This document shows positions 24,150 to 36,049 of a stretch of 64,000 nucleotides of DNA, in pieces (positions within the stretch are counted from its first letter, which is position 1; the number at the start of each line of letters is the position of its first letter). The stretch comes from Hydnum rufescens UP504 (Eukaryota; Basidiomycota; Agaricomycetes; Cantharellales; Hydnaceae). The translations under genes were made by a program, and so were the position numbers. The notes beneath the pieces were generated by a model. It had not been told where the DNA came from, did no database searches, and saw only the letters and a program-made list of their open reading frames with translations. The stretch is taken from assembly GCA_014904985.1 (NCBI GenBank), contig MU128978.1, forward strand, positions 190,932 through 254,931. Reading direction: 5' to 3'.

Positions 24150-25870
24150 ATATACCCCTGGCACGAATCATTATTCGTATAAGTGTCCATAGACTGCCAG
24201 TCAGTCCATGTTCATTTGTGGCACAGGCCTCGAATGGCTCCCTACTAAGATGGCGCAGACTGCGGTCGGTGCTGAGAATGATATGCAAGATTGTCAAGTC
24301 GCATTCTTAAACCCGATCGTTTACTTCATGTACGCGGGATTGATGACCGGGGCTGGCGTCAACGGAGAAAAAGCGAACACTGTTCTGTAACCATAGTTCG
24401 CGGATGCTTCCAAGTCACCCAACGCACGTGACAGCGGTTACCTTCTTCTCCCAAAAGAAGCATTAAGCATGTTTTCGGTGGGGAACGCATTCTTCGTATC
24501 GTTACAGCCCTCTCTGCCCGCGAATAGGCTTTTTTCTCGCAACTGGCGGTTTCCTTGGAAGACTTTTTGGCCTCCTGGGCACAGTTTTGGATTAGAGAAC
24601 GTCTATCTTTCAGAAGGAAACGATGGTTTCACCTACTGTAATGGATCTGCCTCGCCCAGAAGGCCCAAAGCTACCGCCGAGAATTGCAGTAGTCTCTCTT
24701 TGATCACGGTCGGGCTCGCTTGAGCGGTAGTGAATAGCCGCGACCCTCTCTAAAGGCTTAGTCATCCTTTGCCTCAAAGCAATATGCTTCTTGATGGACC
24801 CTGCAACTCTTGCTCCTCTCTTATTTGCTCATTTTCCGTGTCGACTAGTCATGCCACATCCCCGTCAACAATGTCTGTAGCCACTACGAACTGCCATGAC
24901 CCTAACTGCGAGTTATCCTCTCTCAGGAATGTGTCTTAACGAGAGCAGCGGACCAACATCTCCCCTACATTGGGACGAAGAGTAGGCATCCATGCCCCAT
25001 GTCTACATCGTCGTGACCTGCGAGTTCAGTTTCGGTTGCCAATGTTTCCCCGGTCAGCGTCGAATGATACGGAGACCCCTCAACTTCTAACTCGATCCCT
25101 TCCCAACTTCCCTTCTCACTCCCCTAGCCAACATCCTAGCCAACATCGCGCATGATGTCCGTGGCGCCGCCTCCGCCACGTGTGTTGGCTTCCCAAAGAC
25201 CACCAAAATGAGTACTCAGGGGCAATGTGGGCGATGCTTTCAAAATAAAACGGCAAGGCTCGAAAGACCTTGATTTGGCGGAGGACCCTGTCTATAGCGT
25301 CGATCGGAATCACCGGTCTGACGGAGAGCGACCCATCGTCGCCACCACCGATCCCCAAACATGCCCGAAATGCATGTGACCTCTGTGCCCATATTCTCCT
25401 CTAGCTCGCACTTATCTTCCCCCTCCACGAGTCTTAGTCCTTTACTGTACACACATCCCCAACCCTGAAGCTTGTTGTCAAGATCCATTCTCGATCCCCG
25501 CAATCTTTCACACTGGCTGACATGACAATGCCGAATGCTCCCTGTGAGGACGATCACCCTGGTTTTTCCATGACCCTTTTTCACGGCGAGGAAGATACTC
25601 ACGGCTCAAATCACTCATAAGCCCGCGTTTGGCCTGCTTCCTGCCACTTTCCCCAGAAATTTGCATCTTTTTCAATGGCAGGGGATGCGTGCATCACCAC
25701 CAAGTTATTTGACTCGGACCTTTGTGCCAGTTCTTGAAAAAAGCAAATTAATAATGAAGCGAGACGCGTCGATGGCGCACTCCAGCGAAGGGGACTGGGA
25801 ATGCATGGTCGCAACGACGAAGATGCCACATCGACGAAGGGATATATATACCTTTGTGATGAATCGTGAC
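24150..25870. repeat. Tandem segmental duplication, unit 2 (receptor deleted)
   Basis: Begins like unit 1 (GTAAGTGTCC-type block at about 24175-24300) and holds a relic-gene copy. Near 25665-25675 it jumps from sequence matching 17530-17550 of unit 1 straight into sequence matching 33090-33240, which in unit 3 lies upstream of the receptor. The receptor gene and its surroundings are therefore missing. The last part (25675-25870) matches the upstream region of receptor B. Confidence 0.8.
24420..25660 (+). pseudogene. Decayed gene of unknown family, copy in unit 2
   Basis: Equivalent to the relic in unit 1. It begins after CACGTGACAGCGG (24426), has an open stretch at 24469-24723, and a degenerate match to the AEDP..NLDWNH segment near 25275-25320 (AEDPVYSVDRNHRSD). 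Its 3' half is removed by the unit 2 deletion. Confidence 0.45.
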
Positions 25871-26034
25871 TTCTTATAAGAATGAGCACCCAGTTAGTCC
25901 ATGTTCTTTTGTGATGCAGGGCTCGAATGGCTCTCTGCTAAGACGGTGCAGACCGCGGCTGGGATCCATAGAGACAAAAGCAGCTCCGTTCTGTTAACCC
26001 ATTCCTCTCATGCTATGGAACCACTCAAGTTACA

Positions 26035-27700
26035 CGGCGCACGTGACAACGAGCGTACAGTAAATCTCCTTAAACAAAACAAACATTGAGCACATTCCCG
26101 GCGCACCAACGTATTCCTCGTGTCTTTACAGCCCTCTCTGCCCGCGAATCGGTTTTCTCTCCTTTCGACTGGCGGTCTCCTTGTCGTTGTCTCTTTGGTT
26201 CCACAAGCTATGAAGCTACAACGATACATGGCTCCTTGGAAGACTTTTTAGCCTTCTCGGCACAGTTTCGGAATAGAGAACGTCTGTCTTCGATTGTTTC
26301 ACCGAACGGATCTGCTTCGCCGAGAGGGCCCAAAGCTACAGCCAAGACTGGCAGCCATCTATTTGACCACGGTCGGGATCACTTTAGCAGTAGTGAATAG
26401 CCGCGACACAAATCAGTCTCTGAAGGCTTATTAGGTCATACTTCTCCAAAAGTTAACGAGCTCAGTGCCCTGCTTGATAGACCCGCGACGCTTGTTCCTC
26501 TCTTCCCATTAACCTAATTACGCCGCATCTGTCAATAATGTCTGTGGCTACTACGACTGCCGCTGCCGGGACACTAACTGCGAGTTGCCCTTTTCACGAA
26601 ATTGCCTAACAACGAGAGCAGGGGACCAATGGTCTCCCCTGCGTTAGGACAAGAAGCAAACACTCATCCTCCTCCATGCCTGCGTCGTCCGTTGCAATGC
26701 CACCAGTCCCCGAATCGCCGTCGAATGATACGGGAATATGTCAAACTCTGACTCGATCCCTTCCAAACTTCCCTAGATATTATGGGGCGCCGGCTCCGCT
26801 GCTCGTATTAGCCCCCTGAAGACCCCCAATGTTGCTCCTAAAAAAATGAATAGTCAGGGATGATGTGGCGGATGGTTTGATGAGGGAAGACATGAAACGG
26901 TAAAGCTCGCAAGAGCAAGACTTCGATTTGGCAGAGGACCCTGACGTCAGTAACCTCGATTGGAATCACCGGTCTGACAGCGACTCATCGTCACCGTCGC
27001 CAATCCCCCAACCCATGAATAATACCCCAAACATGGCCGAAACGAAGAGGCTGAATGACGTCTGGACTACACCGTCCGTAAATAGGCAACCTCATATTCT
27101 CTTCTGGTTCGTACTTATCTCCTCCCTCCACAAATCCTAGTCCTTTACCCCAGATCTCCAATGGTAAAGCTATTTGTCAAGATCGATAAACATCCTCGAT
27201 TCCCCACAATCGCGGGCCCGCTTCTTACCACTACACCTCCCGATTCACGACAAGGGGGAAGAAGGGGAAGTTAACTTGAGCGTATCGGGACGAGTGTGAC
27301 GTCAGGGCGCTGCCGTCAGATCGCGCCCCTTTCACCCCCGATATTCGGGCGTCTGGTAGTATGGCCGAAGCTTCCTTCAATTTCAATCTTGCGGATCCTG
27401 AGCTTGTATCAGATCCACCGTCGCCTTTCCAAGCTTCTTTTGGTGGTTTTCTGGTCACGCTGAGCTCCACTGCGCAGATACTCTCCCCCTCTGCCACCAA
27501 CAGTCTTGTGAGCTTTATTTAAGCACGGGGCGTCGGCATATTAGCTCGTAGGTTCGGTTGCGAAGCTGCTCCCAAGGGTATTCACGGCATCAAGAAAGAG
27601 TGGGATTTGGTTACTAGTGAGGCTGATGGCGACATGGATGCGGCCACCGCTGATTGCTTTGCTTTACAGGCCACATCCTGCACTTGAAACTGCGTTATAG
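26035..27700 (+). pseudogene. Decayed gene of unknown family, copy in unit 3
   Basis: Follows CACGTGACAACG (26041). The best-preserved parts are about 26928-27000 (AEDPDVSNLDWNHRSD) and 27331-27525, where one frame reads VAEASF-like residues (MAEASFNFN) and ends at a stop exactly where the unit 1 copy does. After that, EWDLVTSE and a DCFALQ-type segment follow at about 27600-27670. Frame changes between blocks make an intact product unlikely. Confidence 0.45.
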
Positions 27701-28209
27701 TGACTTGGAGGGGTCTCTCACCGTATCGTATCCGCACACCCGTTGCGTACCATTTCCCGTATTCTCCTTACGTCCTCTATCTAGCATAGAATGATATTCA
27801 TCGATAGGGAATATACCTTTTTTTTAAATCGAGCGGCAGAAGCAGCCGCGGCACCGCCCGTTTATTTTTCTGCGCGTGTCTATCATGTGGATCACTACTA
27901 TCCCTCAATCCTAGGTGAACTCGGTGTTCTTGGGGATAATTTAGCTAAAGCTGACCAACCAACAAACCACGGACGAGCGAACGACGGGCTAGTTTTCCTT
28001 GCGTGGCTGTATTCACCCATCCGAACTTGCTCATCCGCTTCTATCATTCAGAGTGGACAACTAGGCCCCGACAAGATGTAGCATCTGTCAGTCTTCTGCT
28101 TGGAATATCAAACACAAATGAAAATGTTGATCGCTTCATTCTAACCCCTCCATTTCCCCAATCACAGCGAGTTTTTACGGGGCACAAACGAACCCACCCC
28201 ACTCCTTGT

Positions 28210-31200
28210 TTAGTACAGGTTAAACAGGTCACTCGGGAGAGCGAGAATTATTACGCGGCCGTCCTTGCATCCAACTGCAATTCGAGATGGAGTCTGCTCG
28301 CCCGACACAATGACATCGGTGCTGACCGAGTAATGTATAGGGATGCAACAGATATGCCTGACATGAGGATCTCCTGGTTGTTCCACTTGGATCCACTGTC
28401 CATCAAGGGACCAGATCAAGGGGGCCGAGGGTCTAACAGCCATTGTAGAGGATGAGAGTTTGCATCGAAAAGGTTGTGAGGTGAAATCCCATATGAGGGT
28501 CTCTGTGCCCACATGTGAAATCAAACTATAACCATCCAGGGAAAATGTAATGGACCTGGAAGGTTTAATAGAATGACCTCTGAGGTTGGCAACGGGTGCA
28601 ATAAGCATGGAATCCCACAACTGTATGGTACAATTGGAGTGGGCTGATGCCAGGTGCAGTCCATCTGGCGAGAATGCAACAGCTGTAACTGGTGGAGTAG
28701 AAATCCATCTCAGCTGCCGTGGCCTAGAGACCATACCAAACATAGGACCCCAGTACCATAGGCTACCACCATCAGAGACTAATACCAAGCGCAATCCATC
28801 AGGGGAAAATTTAATGATCACAAGTGAAGTAGAACAGATGTCCAGTCCCGTAATAAGTGCACCAGACATGACATTCCACAACTGCAGGGTACCATCACTG
28901 AAACCTGATGCCAGGGATGATCCATCAGGTGAAAATGCAATGGTTGTAATCCCCCTAGCAGGACCCCTCAGTTTGGCCATAAGTGCACCAGACATAGCAT
29001 TCCACAACTGTAGGGTACCATCATCAAAGCCTGATGCCAGGCATGATCCATCAGGTGAAAATGCAAATGTTGTAATCCCACTGGTGGGCCTCAGTTTGGC
29101 CATAATTGCCCCAGACATGGCATTCCACAACCACAGGGCTCCATGGGTGGAAATAGAGGCCAGGTGCAATCCATCAGATGACAGTGCAATGGCCTTCACT
29201 TGACTAGAATGGCCCTCTGGTTTGGCAATAGTGGAGACAACATCCCACAGCCGTAGGGTATTATCAAAGGAGCCTGATACCAGGTGTACTCCATCAGGTG
29301 AAAAGGCAATGGTTCCAATACCACTAGAATGGCCCTCCAGTTTGGCAATGGGAGTGCCAGACACAGCATCCCACAATTGTAGGGTACCATCATAGGAGCC
29401 TGTGGCCAAACAGAGTCCACTAGGTGAAAAGGCAATCAAATAAGCCTGTCCTTTCAGTCTGGAAATGGGTGCCCTGGATGTGACATCCCACAGCCAGATA
29501 CTATCATAGGAGCTTGAGGCCAAGCGCAATCCATCAGGGGAAAATGTAATGGTGTCAATGTAATCCTTATGGCCCTTCAGTGTGGCAATGGGTACACTGA
29601 ATACAGGACCCCACAATTGCAGGATCCCCCTAGTGGAGCCTGATGCCAGGCACAATCCATCAGGTGAAAATACAATGGTCATAATTTGTTCTAGGTTATA
29701 GCAACAGGTCCGGAGTTGCCTTTGAGAATGTGAAAATGCAATAGCTGGAACCAAACAAGACTTACCAGTGCGGCCCTCCAGTGGGGAAATGAGCACACTA
29801 GACATGGCATCCCACAACCTTAGCTGATGGTGAAAAGAGCCAGATGCCAAGTGCAATCCATTAGGTGAAGATGCAACCAGACCAGTGGGGCCCTTCAATT
29901 CTGCAATGGGCACCCCAGACATGGCATCCCACAATCGTAGGGTTCGATCCTTGGAGTATGATGCCAGGCCCAATCCATCTGGTGAAAATGCAACAGCCCA
30001 AATCTGAGCAGAATGGCCTGCCAGCTTGGCAACAGGTGCACCAGACAAACCATCCCACAATTGTAGAGTACCATCACCATAGCATGATATCAGGCGCAGT
30101 CCATTAGGTGAAAATGGACCAGTGGCCCACCAAAAATAGCCACCCAGTCTGGCAATAAGTGCACCAGACATACCATCCCAAAGTTGTAGAGCATCACGGG
30201 AGCCTGATACCAGACACAGTCCATTTGGTGAGAATGCTACAGTTGCAACTCCCCGAAAATGGCCATCCAGTTTGGCAATGCATGTGCCAACCAGGATATC
30301 CCACAACTGTATGGTACCCATAGTGGAGCCTGAGGCAAGGTGCAATCCGTCTGGTGAAAATGCAAGGCAACCTGGACTGGAATCACTAGGTAAGGTGCTC
30401 AAGTTCTTTGGCCATTCAAACTCCACACCATGCAGTACTGTGATGGAATCCTTTGCCTCTTCACAATACAATCTGTACAGCACAGTGTCCTGAGGTGTGA
30501 AAGGCAATGCAGAATGATACACATGCAGTGCACTCTCTCTTATGACTTTGCCATGCGTGAGGATGAAGCGAGAGGCATCCGACAAGATTGTTACTAGAAT
30601 CGACTTGCATTTCGAGTTCATCTATCATCAGAATCATTAGACACTCAGTCACTGTTCTGAGAATCACTGATAAATGCACATACCACCCAGTGGCGGGCCT
30701 CCTGAATTGAACTTGCAGCAGTCGAAACACAACCAATCAGGCTCATGGCTTCAAACCACCATAAAATTGATCGCATTAAGAACCCCTCCAATGCCTCCAT
30801 CATTCTTTTCTCTCCCAACTCGACAAGCGATAGATGTGACGCCCAATAACGGCATGCATACTGCACCTCCGGTGGTAGTGCATATCTCACTCTCTCTTCA
30901 AATCCCTCTACCTCCCTGTTCAGGAGGGACGGATTCGAGATCCCAGCTACGTCCCGCTTTAGATACGTCCCCATGAGTTCAAAACATCGGATCGCATGCC
31001 GCAGTTCCTGCTTTGGTATGGGAACAATGAGGAAGTCCGTCATGGAACATCGCGAAGGGTCCGTAATAAATTCGAGAAACGATGGGTGGTAGATACGAGG
31101 TGCTTCGTGAATCTCGGACGGTGGAACGATGACGGAGTGAAGGTGATACAAGGTGGCTTCAACAATGCGTCTTTCGTACTGAACAAATTGGGTCAACGAG

Positions 31201-32476
31201 GACAATGGGAGAGGTTCGCGGAGGACCACAATACTCCCAACGACCACCTGAAAGCGCTCCACAAGGTGGCGATGATTAGATTCGGAGAGGGAATTGCGGA
31301 GTACCCCCATATAGAGGTTGTCCAGCTGCGAATACGGTGTGGCTTCGGTTTGACGGCGAGATGAGGTGTAGAGCATGAGATTTAGGTGTCTGTGAGGATC
31401 TCGCACACGATCGTCCCCGATGAATCGAATCGCCGTAGCGGCATAAATGAATAGCTTCCCGGACTTCTCTACAAGCAATTCCCTCTGGATTTCTGTTACC
31501 CAATCGGCAGGCATAGAAAGACAAAGTTTCTCCGGAATTTTGGCTAATTCGGTGGAGAGGTACCGGCGGATGTCTTCCTGAACGACCGAAGCCTCGATCT
31601 CGTGAAGCACTGTCTTTGCGAGGTTTGGCACTGTGTTGAACACTGTGGATAGGTGAGGTTGAGGACGACTGGTGATCAGGATGCGTAGGAAAGGTATTTG
31701 GGTCGCGTGTGAAAACACCAGTCGCAGAATATCGGCAGCACCCTTTTCCTCACACTCATCCAGAGCGTCGAGGATGATGAGTGTCGGGTGCCGATGAGGA
31801 TTTATTTTGAGAAGGGGGTTCAAGATTAACTCCTGAATCTGAGGCAATAGTACCTTGTATCCCGCTGTTGGATCTTGCTGTAGGGCTTCCACAATGACGT
31901 TCTTGAAGGCACCGTCCGATTGCGCGAGTTGGAATGCGAGGGTGGGGAATACGAGTCGGGGGTCTTGTAAGGGTTTGTCACTTCGGGAGAAGAAGAAACT
32001 AGCGCCTAGCATCGCTTTCGCTTCAGCATGTTCAGCCACGGTTTTTGCAATAGTGGATTTTCCGATTCCAGCCAGTCCATTCAGCCAGTACACGGGAGGC
32101 ATTTCGTTATTCGCACTCTCCGACCACGACAGAATGTCCTTCAATATAGCGACACGAGTGCCCTCGAGACATGAAGATGGGGCGTCCTCGCGGGCGGAGT
32201 CATGCCTCGCGTAGTTAGCTCGAGGAAGAGACATCAAATGTGAGGTATCAGGAGATTCCTGTCCATCTGGTAGAGCGTGGACTATCGGCAAGGAGTCCAA
32301 ATGATTGAGCTAGGGACTCACAAATATTGTAGTTGAGATGGACATCGCCTCCACGACCGCCAATACCGCCGTGCAAACCAGAACCCCCACTACCAGTACC
32401 TAAGGACGAGTACGGATGAATATGAGGACGCGGAATTGAAAGGCAACTGACTGATAGGGAAGCGATCTCCCATCAT
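28210..32476 (-). CDS. NACHT-WD40 NOD-like receptor, copy B
   Basis: The best preserved copy. Exons 32452-32476, 32322-32399, 30684-32281 and 28210-30621 are separated by introns of 52, 40 and 62 nt, giving 1370 residues. The first exon encodes only MMGDRFPI plus part of the next codon. Exon 2 adds a Gly-rich stretch (GSGGSGLHGG, GGRGG). The NACHT domain has GLAGIGKST, IILDALDEC and ILITSRPQ. The C-terminal part has about 15 WD40 repeats plus one broken repeat (around 29680-29770 on the plus strand) that has lost its core. A class of signal-transducing ATPase known in fungal non-self recognition. The 40-nt second intron (GTGAGT donor, GATAG acceptor) is needed to keep the frame. Confidence 0.9.
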
Positions 32477-32602
32477 AATACAGAGGAGAGATGAGATTCC
32501 GCCGCTGTCAAGATCAGCTGGGATTTCGACGTCAAAGAAATGAGAGAGGTATCGTTCAATCGGTGTATATGTGCTTGGGACCTACGCCGACAAGATGTCT
32601 GT

Positions 32603-32608
32603 CACGTG
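32603..32608. promoter_or_regulatory. CACGTG box upstream of receptor B
   Basis: Located 127 bp before the receptor B ATG, within TGTCACGTGCCGTAAG, identical to the context before receptor A. Confidence 0.45.
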
Positions 32609-33447
32609 CCGTAAGGATGATCGTTTCTTTATGTGGTGTCAGAATTCCTCCAATTGCTGTCTACCCAGAGAGAAATAAGAAATCGGAAAATTACATTGAC
32701 TCGACCAATATTCTCCAGAAAAAAATACAGGGAAAATTGTGCTCCTATGCAGTAATCGAGCTTTCCTGTAGCAGCTCGTCCCGTCGTTGGTCTACTGGTT
32801 TACTCGCATCGCGCTTCTCCAACTAGTGCTCCCATTCTAACGTTGGACTCGGGACGACATACCACAGGACGCACAGGGCGGACGGCAGATTCCAAGGGTT
32901 GGAACGGAGGTATATTTAACGAAGTCTCCATTGCTCCACTGTCCGGGATGGGACGTAAGCGATGAGTCTGAGCAATGAGATCCGCAAGTAGATCAGTAGA
33001 TCATTTTTCCCCGAGGAACCACGCGTACGCTCCATTCTCTGGTCGTGGCCATACGTCGCGGACGATGGGTCTAGTTGTGCCCCATTTTCAATGGCAAGGG
33101 AGGCGAGGATCACCACCAAGTCATTTGAGTCGGACCTTTGTGTCAGTACTAAAAAAAAGTAAAGTTATAATGAAGCGAGACGTCGATGGCGCGCTCGGGC
33201 AAAGAGGACTAGGAAAGATGCCAAGGATGATAGAGCGCGAAGACGAGGAAACCCGGCCTGTAGAATGTTCATACCCGTTTGAGTGAACTGCGACCCAGGA
33301 TCCGCTGAGGGAGAGGTATCATAAGGTGCCTCTTCCGATTATTATACACACATGTAATTTGTGCTCCAGGTGGGAATGGCTGATTATGTTCCCTTGTTCC
33401 CAGATTGGGAGTAAGTCAGGGTTCACGAAGTGCCGAGTTCACAGATA
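32609..33447. other. Receptor B upstream region
   Basis: Non-coding side of unit 3, aligning with 22710-24107 and 40067-41035. It is the donor-like match for the right half of unit 2 (25675-25870). Confidence 0.4.
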
Positions 33448-33654
33448 TCAGCCAAGGAAAGCATCCTCATCCTCGTGGAGACGAGAAGACCACATCAACG
33501 AAGGGATATAAATACCCTTGTCACGAATCATGATTTCGCATAAGTGTGAATGAATACCTGGCTAGTCCATGTTCCTTTTCGGTCTAGGGCTCAAATGGCT
33601 CTCTGCGAAGACGGTGCCCGCCTTCTTTGGAAAAGGAGCACCCCACTTGAATTG

Positions 33655-35310
33655 CCTGCTGCACGTGACAGCGGCTATTGCTGAGGTTGTTGAGCTCCTT
33701 CAACAACCGTCTACCGAAACTAATATTTAGCACGTTTTGGATGTTGAACACATGTCTCATATCTTTGCCTCCCGCTTTTCCGGCGAATTGGCTTTCTCCT
33801 TGCGATGGCGGTTTCCTTGGAAGACTTTTGGCCTTCTGGGTGCACTTTGGGGTTAGAGAACGTCTATCTTTCAGAAGAAGACGATTATTTCGTCCAATGG
33901 ATCTGTCTCGCCCAGAAGGCCCAAAGCTACCACTGTGACTTGCAGTCGTCTCTCTTTGCCCACGGTCGGGATCGCTTTAGCGATAGTAAACCACCGCGAC
34001 CCAAATCAGTCTCCAAAGGCTCAGATCATCCTGTGCCAAAGTTAAAGAGGCTAGTGCTAGTGTGCTTCTTGATGGACCCTACGACTCTCACTCCTCTTTT
34101 ATCCGCTCATTTTCCGTGTTGGCCCGTTGACCTAGTCATGCCACATCCCCGTCAATGGTGTCTGTAGCCACTACAAATGCCGCCATCATGACACTAACTG
34201 CGAGTTATCCCCTGTCACGGGGGTGCCTAACGGTGGGAGCGGGGGACCGATGATCTCTATTGTGATGAAAAGCAGGCACTCATCCTCCATGTCTACGTTG
34301 TCGTGACTTCCCAATTCGTTTCCATTGCAACCTCCCCCGTCCCCGAATCTGCGTCGAATTACATGGAGACATGTCAAATTCTAACTCAATCCCTTTCAAA
34401 CTCCCCTTCTCACTCCCGGAGCCAACGTCTCAGTTCGGGGCGCCGCCTCCGCCCCCGATACTAGGCCCCCAAAACACCCAATGCTTCTCCAGTAACGTCG
34501 ATCGCAATGACCGGTCTGACGGGGAGCGATTCATCGCCGCCGACACCGATCCCCTAGCCCATGTATAACCCCCCAGACACGTCCAACGTCCAAAATGCAG
34601 TGGCTCAAATCGCCACCGGGGTCATCATCCGTAAATATTCTCTTCTAGTTCGCACTTATCTCCGTTCTTCATAGATCCTACTCCTTTACTGCATGCACAT
34701 CCTCAACACTGAAACCATTTGTCGAAGTTGATGATACATTCTCGATTCCCCACAAGCAAAGGATATCGGCTGACACGATAATGCCAAATATCCCCGGTGA
34801 GGACGATCCCCCTGGTATTTCCATAACACTTTTTCATAGTGACGAAAGATGTTTGCAGCCCCAACTCGCTCGTGAGTCCGCCTTCGGATCGCTTCCTGCC
34901 ACTTCCCTTCCACCAATTTGCATCTCCCTCATCAAGATAAGGATGAAGACGGGGAAGTCAATGCTATATCCCTCTAATGAGCCCGGAAGCAGCGGGAAAT
35001 CTATTTATCTTCGGGCACGACTGTTGAGCGATCGCGAGAATATCTGGACGAGTGTGACGTCAGGGCACTGCTGTGAGACCCTCCCCCCTCTTCACTCCCG
35101 ATGTTCGGGCCCCAGGAATAGTCTGCTAGTGTCGCTGAAGTCTCGTTCAATCTCAATGTCGCGGATCCTGGGTCTGTCAGATCCACCATCACCTCTCAAC
35201 GCCCTTTTCGAGGGCGGTGGTTTTCTGGTAACGCTGAACTCTATTGCGCACATACTTTTCTGCTCTGGCGCCAACAGTCTCGTGAGCGACTGTTATAGTG
35301 GTTTGGGGGG
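33655..35310 (+). pseudogene. Decayed gene of unknown family, copy in unit 4
   Basis: Follows CACGTGACAGCGGC (33662). It aligns with the other relics, for example VAEVSFNLN at about 35133-35160, but has more frame breaks. It is interrupted near its end by a 15-base G run (35305-35319). Confidence 0.4.
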
Positions 35311-36049
35311 GGGGGGGGGTTTCTCACCCTATTATACCCATGCACCCGCTGCGTACCATTTTCCGTCATTTCCATATTCTCACCTCTATCTAGTCATAGA
35401 ATGATATTCATTGACGAGGAATATACCATTTATTGTAAAATTGGATCGTATCAGCAACACGCAGCACCATTGGCTTATTTTTTTTCCGCACATGTCTATT
35501 ATGCGGATTGCCATTAATCCTGAATCCTAGGTGGTTTCGGTGGTCTTGGGAATAGTCCAGCTAAAGATGTCCCCAAGACAGACAAGTGGGTGATAGCCTG
35601 CTTTTCCTCGCGTGGCTATAACCTTGCCTATCGTCTTATCATTCTTTATCATGCATAGTGGACAACCAGTACCCAACAAGACGTAGCATCGGCCCAGTCT
35701 TTCTACTTGGAGCATCAAACATTAATGAGAATATTCGATTCCCTTCATTCTAACGCCTCTATTCCCCCGACCATGGCGAGTGCACATATTTACGGGACAA
35801 GAACGAACCCACGCCACTCCTTGTTTATCCTGAAGTAAACATGTCCCGCGGGAGAGCAAGAATTATTACGCGACCGTCATGCATCCAACTGCGATCCGAG
35901 ATGGCATCTGCTTCTTCCCTGACACAGCAATCTCAGTGCTAACTGAGTAATGTGGAGGGATGTAACAGATACGCCTGACACGAGGATCTCCATGTGTTTC
36001 CACCTGGATCCACCGTTGATGAAGGGACCAGATGAGAGGAGTCGAGGGC

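Larger units (their letters stand above)
15960..24150. repeat. Tandem segmental duplication, unit 1 (with receptor A)
   Basis: The first of four direct copies. It starts with a block around 16000-16110 (GCAGACTGCGGCTGG, then ATGCAAGATTGTCAAG) that recurs at 24195-24300, 25895-25965 and, diverged, at 33565-33620. It holds a decayed gene (16260-18060), receptor A (18405-22546), its promoter, and ends with a copy of CHFR-gene exon 1 sequence (CAGCCAGGGAAAGCATCCTC near 24108). Confidence 0.85.
25870..33510. repeat. Tandem segmental duplication, unit 3 (with receptor B)
   Basis: Direct copy starting at about 25870 with the TTAGTCCATGTTCTTTTG block. It contains a relic-gene copy, receptor B (28210-32476), its promoter region and, at its right end, a diverged copy of CHFR exon 1 sequence (CAGCCAAGGAAAGCATCC near 33448). 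Confidence 0.85.
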
